From assembly GCF_900107265.1 (NCBI RefSeq), contig NZ_FNPJ01000026.1, positions 1 through 37,931 of the forward strand: 37,931 nucleotides of DNA, given 5' to 3'. The position numbers and the translations under genes are program-made. The first letter of the stretch is position 1, and every line of letters begins with the position of its first letter. This stretch comes from Nitrosomonas sp. Nm33 (GTDB lineage Bacteria > Pseudomonadota > Gammaproteobacteria > Burkholderiales > Nitrosomonadaceae). Under the pieces are notes generated by a model, which was not told where the DNA came from, did not search any database, and saw only the letters and a program-made list of their open reading frames with translations. Positions 35,315-37,931 of the stretch are shown piece by piece.

Positions 35315-36262
35315 TTAGAGCTTTTTTGTTAGACGCTCGATCATGTCTTTTGTCATGGCCGCAAGGTCATAATGGGGCTGCCAACCCCATTCTTCGCGTG
35401 CAGCTTGATCGTCCATATGGCGCGGCCAAGAATCAGCGATGGTTTGCCGAACCGGGTCGATCTGATAGTGCATGGTAAAAGCAGGTATGTGTTTTTGAAT
35501 TTGCGCGGCCAGTTCTTCGGGAGCGAAACTCATCGCAGTGATATTAAAGGCATTACGATGTTTTAATTGCTGCGGTTCAGCTTCCATCAGCTCAATGGCA
35601 GCCCGCACGGCATCGGGCATATACATCATATCGAGAGTTGTGCCTTTATTTAAAAAGCATGCGTATTTCTTTTGCTGAATGGCCTGGTAAAAAATTTCGA
35701 CAGCATAATCAGTAGTTCCTCCGCCAGGCAGTGTTTCATACGAGATCAATCCAGGATAGCGTACACCGCGGGTATCTACTCCAAAGTGGGTGAAGTAATA
35801 ATCACACAAAAGCTCGCCAGCTACTTTGCACACTCCATACATGGTGTTGGGGCGCTGAATGGTATCCTGAGGTGTGTTGTCACGCGGGGTGCCTGGGCCG
35901 AAAGCGCCGATCGAACTGGGAAAGAAAACAGCGCAGCCATAGGTGCGGCTTACTTCCAGAACATTTTGCAGCCCTTCCATATTGATTTTCCAAGCAGCCA
36001 GCGGGTTTTTTTCAGCAACGGCTGATAACAGGGCAGCCAGGTGAAAAATTGTATCAATGTGGAAATCGCGCACAATTTTTGTAAGCGCATCGATATCAGT
36101 AACATCAAGGGAGGTGTAGGGTCCTTCTTCTACAAAGCCTTTTGGCGGTGCTCTTTTATGTCCAGCCGCGACAACATGATCGCTGCCGTATTTTTTTCGC
36201 AGCGCAGGAACCAGTTCAGAACCAATTTGCCCGGTAGCCCCGGTTACCAAGATTCGATTCAT
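35315..36262 (-). CDS. tdh: L-threonine 3-dehydrogenase, SDR (epimerase-like) type
   Basis: A 315-residue extended short-chain dehydrogenase. The NAD motif is LVTGATGQIGSEL; the catalytic triad is visible as Ser in FPSSIGAFG and YxxxK in YGVCKVAGE. The text GVRYPGLISYETLPGGGTTDYAVEI and TTLDMMYMPDAVRA are characteristic of the epimerase-type threonine dehydrogenases rather than of UDP-sugar epimerases. It oxidises threonine to 2-amino-3-ketobutyrate, which the next gene, 26 bases downstream, converts to glycine. AGGAA precedes the ATG. Confidence 0.92.
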   Translation of the reverse strand: MNRILVTGATGQIGSELVPALRKKYGSDHVVAAGHKRAPPKGFVEEGPYTSLDVTDIDALTKIVRDFHIDTIFHLAALLSAVAEKNPLAAWKINMEGLQNVLEVSRTYGCAVFFPSSIGAFGPGTPRDNTPQDTIQRPNTMYGVCKVAGELLCDYYFTHFGVDTRGVRYPGLISYETLPGGGTTDYAVEIFYQAIQQKKYACFLNKGTTLDMMYMPDAVRAAIELMEAEPQQLKHRNAFNITAMSFAPEELAAQIQKHIPAFTMHYQIDPVRQTIADSWPRHMDDQAAREEWGWQPHYDLAAMTKDMIERLTKKL

Positions 36263-36402
36263 AAATTCCTGTTTTTGAATTTTAGGAGTAGTCAGAAAGA
36301 GACCATTGCCAAAAAAACTTTTGTTGGGCAGTACAAAGCGGTCCTGATGCCTACCATTATCTCTCTATCTTGAGTTGTGTTGTCAAATAGTGAGCCTATG
36401 GG

Positions 36403-36752
36403 TCAAGTGGTTTTGTTTACAACCGCACTCCTCCATGCGAACCAGACGCCTATTATTGCGCCGATGAAATTAAACATAGCATCACTGAAACTAGCGTATC
36501 GACCGGGGGTATCGGCCTGATGCCACTCAAGCAGCGCACCGTAGATGCCGCCATTATCACGACTGGAGTCAATCCAATTCGAGGGAGAAGATACGGAAAC
36601 AGGCAGCGGTGGAGCGTCCACGCAAGCAAAGCATAAGCCGGAATATGCAGCATATTGTGAACAGTCGGAGAAAAACCAGGAAAATACTGAATGATGGTCG
36701 GATTATCAGGCGGCTTCCCCGGTATCGAAGAGATGGCATACAAGCCGATCAT
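36403..36752 (-). pseudogene. VanZ-family membrane protein, frameshifted
   Basis: The first part (36752 to about 36555) encodes MIGLYAISSIPGK...PTVHNMLHIPAYALLAWTL...GLTPVVIMAA, with the VanZ-type H...HIPAYALLA helix. The second part, in another frame, reads IYGALLEWHQADTPGRYASFSDAMFNFIGAIIGVWFAW to 36403, the VanZ C-terminus (E-H-Q...GR..S..D). The frame is lost near GCGGCATCTACGG at about 36545, consistent with a single missing base. It could be a recent mutation or a sequencing error. Confidence 0.8.
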
Positions 36753-36809
36753 TACGCCAGGTGGCTAGACGAAAGATAGAATAGTTTTTATATTTCTGGT
36801 GTCCATTAT

Positions 36810-37043
36810 CCTGGATTCCTCAGTTGGGTGGGATGGAGTGTGTGGTTTTGCGAGTGCAGGGCAAGGCGCAACGACGCGGAATGGTCGTTCCATTCCAAGG
36901 AGTTGCAACGCAGCCATGTGCTTGCAAAATCGCGCAATCCGTCCCGAAGCGGAAACACCCGGAAGGTGAGAATGAAATTTATAGGAATGGTTATTATATT
37001 CATAATGTTAACATCAAAATGAGCGATCAACTGAGGAATCTGG
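36810..37043 (-). repeat. ~234-bp inverted-repeat element, family B copy 2
   Basis: This copy lies in the reverse orientation relative to 22050-22288. Termini are CCTGGATTCCTCAGTTG and CAACTGAGGAATCTGGG, so the innermost GATTCCTCAGTTG is perfectly mirrored. The long imperfect hairpin with the GGAATGG/CCATTCC core is retained, with differences spread along the element and no large deletion. It sits just beyond the frameshifted VanZ gene. Confidence 0.85.
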
Positions 37044-37049
37044 GATTAT

Positions 37050-37343
37050 ATGTACTATCCAGGAAAATGCGTAATGGCTGCTATCTTGCCAGCGTTGATA
37101 GGCATAGGAAAAATAAACACAAAAATAAGGACTCAATCTCCCTCCCATCCTATTCGGATGCTGTTTTTTGTGAAAGAGAATGAAACGCTTAATTCAGGCA
37201 AGATCAGATTGCCCGGTACGATAGCTGTAATGCTTGAGCCTGAGTTTATCTCGCACCTGGTTCAAAAGTTTTGGTTTATCCATCGTATTTGTGGATCTAA
37301 CAAAGTTTGTTATGATGAAAGCCAAATTGATTCAATTCTATAA
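37050..37343 (+). CDS. Hypothetical 97-residue frame beside the repeat
   Basis: The frame begins MYYPGKCVMAAILPALIGIG and ends SNKVCYDESQIDSIL. I do not recognise a family, there is no clear ribosome-binding site, and composition is neutral. It may be a chance frame or a degraded gene. A start at 37074 (MAAILPALI) is possible. Confidence 0.25.
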   Translation: MYYPGKCVMAAILPALIGIGKINTKIRTQSPSHPIRMLFFVKENETLNSGKIRLPGTIAVMLEPEFISHLVQKFWFIHRICGSNKVCYDESQIDSIL

Positions 37344-37385
37344 AAAATAACGCCATTATGTAGCAAGCGCACAAAGGCGGAAAAC

Positions 37386-37448
37386 ATGGGCCAATCAACC
37401 AGCATAAGTAATTATTATTGCCATATTAATTATAAATATGGTGATTAA
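37386..37448 (+). CDS. 20-residue leader peptide coupled to the next small gene
   Basis: ATG 37386 follows a good ribosome-binding site (AAGGCGG, 6-base spacing) and opens a frame of 20 codons (MGQSTSISNYY, then a Cys, ending KYGD). Its TAA overlaps the ATG of the 66-residue membrane-protein gene as TAATG, the classic termination-reinitiation layout, and that gene has no strong site of its own. The peptide may serve only for coupling. Confidence 0.4.
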   Translation: MGQSTSISNYYCHINYKYGD

Positions 37449-37648
37449 TGGATATTAATTTTTTGACCGTTGCTTTTGTTGGTCTTGTTGTTGTTCTGAT
37501 TCTTGCTGTGATTGAATTATTAAGGCCTCAGGGCGATCATTCTCAAGAGATAAGTTCTCTGAGGAAGGCGTTTGCGCTGATGGGGGTTGGGGTGATGTGT
37601 CTGGCGGTAAATGCAATTGGCGGGAACTTGGAGCGTCATGAGTTATAG
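37448..37648 (+). CDS. Small two-helix membrane protein
   Basis: A 66-residue protein with helices at about 6-26 and 43-60 and a charged middle (RPQGDHSQEISSLRK). Protein-like composition and the overlapping upstream leader support a real gene. It has no recognised family. It is followed at once by an IS630-type transposase gene, so it may be carried by or trapped next to a mobile element. Confidence 0.55.
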   Translation: MDINFLTVAFVGLVVVLILAVIELLRPQGDHSQEISSLRKAFALMGVGVMCLAVNAIGGNLERHEL

Positions 37649-37680
37649 CATAACCAGATAATTTTGATTATAATGCAAGG

Positions 37681-37931
37681 ATGGCATATTCATTGGATTT
37701 TCGCCGTAAAGTGTTATCTGTTCGAGAGAAAGAAGGACTTACGATAGCCGAGGTGGCAGCGCGGTTTGATGTGGGTATAGCAAGCGTTGTTCGCTGGATC
37801 AAGCATGTTGATCGCAAACCTCAAGGGTTTCGCAAACGCAAGATTGATCTTGATGTATTGCGGCAGGATATTCTCGATTATCCCGATGCCTATCAGTACG
37901 AGCGAGCAAAACGTTTGGGCGTGGCGCAGAA
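37681..37931 (+). CDS. IS630-family transposase, N-terminal part (runs off the window)
   Basis: ATG 37681 begins MAYSLDFRRKVLSVREKEGL, then TIAEVAARFDVGIASVVRWIKHV, a helix-turn-helix characteristic of IS630/Tc1-like transposases with separate or fused DDE domain, followed by the basic linker DRKPQGFRKRKIDLDVLRQDILDYPDAYQYERAKRLGV. It continues past position 37931, so the catalytic domain is not seen. It is of a different subgroup from the IS630 fragment at 466-900. GCAAGG directly precedes the start. Confidence 0.88.
   Translation, partial: MAYSLDFRRKVLSVREKEGLTIAEVAARFDVGIASVVRWIKHVDRKPQGFRKRKIDLDVLRQDILDYPDAYQYERAKRLGVAQ

Noticed and set aside
36824..37183. An open frame through the family B element, similar in both copies
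   Set aside because: The shared protein text follows from the repeat DNA itself; it has no start signal, and the sequence is better explained by the hairpin.

Overview
The window looks like a chromosomal segment of a Nitrosomonas-type betaproteobacterium (ammonia oxidiser). This is inferred from the conserved betaproteobacterial blocks (pcnB-folK-deoxynucleoside kinase-panB-panC, pcm-tolC, DUF484-xerC), moderate GC content and a heavy load of small repeats and insertion sequences. No ammonia-oxidation gene lies in the window, so the genus assignment is a judgement, not a proof.

Layout. 1-900: an IS3-family element that has landed inside an IS630-family transposase. 1360-6795: a five-gene heme-copper oxidase operon on the + strand: subunit II with a fused cytochrome c domain, subunit I, subunit III, a small membrane protein and a three-heme cytochrome c. 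It resembles the alternative CoxMNOP oxidases more than the standard aa3 enzyme. Subunit I lacks both the usual helix-VI glutamate and the K-channel lysine. 7210-8103: a CDF metal exporter. 8792-13157 (-): pcnB, folK, a deoxynucleoside kinase, panB and panC, very tightly packed except where a 107-bp repeat separates panB from panC. 13695-16116 (-): pcm, tolC and the RNase P RNA. 16181-19143 (+): a TPP riboswitch, thiC and uppP. 19374-21907: a rhodanese, a membrane zinc peptidase and a zinc alcohol dehydrogenase. 22524-24105 (-): DUF484 gene and xerC. 24805-29098 (+): a large RsaA-like S-layer or type I-secreted surface protein with a strong terminator, then a methyltransferase with a regulatory domain. 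29317-29608: two overlapping small membrane-protein genes. 29761-33458: a BigR/SqrR-type sulfide/persulfide-response locus (TauE permease, DUF442-flavoprotein fusion, ArsR repressor) whose YeeE/YedE transporter pair and persulfide dioxygenase are reduced to remnants. 33542-36262: a small secreted protein and a threonine-to-glycine pathway (SDR-type threonine dehydrogenase plus a Kbl-like enzyme). 36403-37931: a frameshifted VanZ gene, a second repeat family, a coupled leader/small membrane protein and the start of another IS630-family transposase.

Two dispersed repeat families stand out. One is about 107 bp, has about 20-bp terminal inverted repeats and occurs five times, always in the same orientation; one copy supplies the stop codon of panB. 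The other is about 235 bp, is present twice in opposite orientation and contains a long imperfect hairpin. Neither encodes a recognisable protein, so both look like non-autonomous (MITE-like) elements.

Most biosynthetic genes are ordinary. The points that deserve a second look are the oxidase with altered proton-channel residues, the repeat families, the decayed persulfide locus with a probable non-AUG start, the S-layer/methyltransferase pair and the tiny coupled membrane-protein genes.
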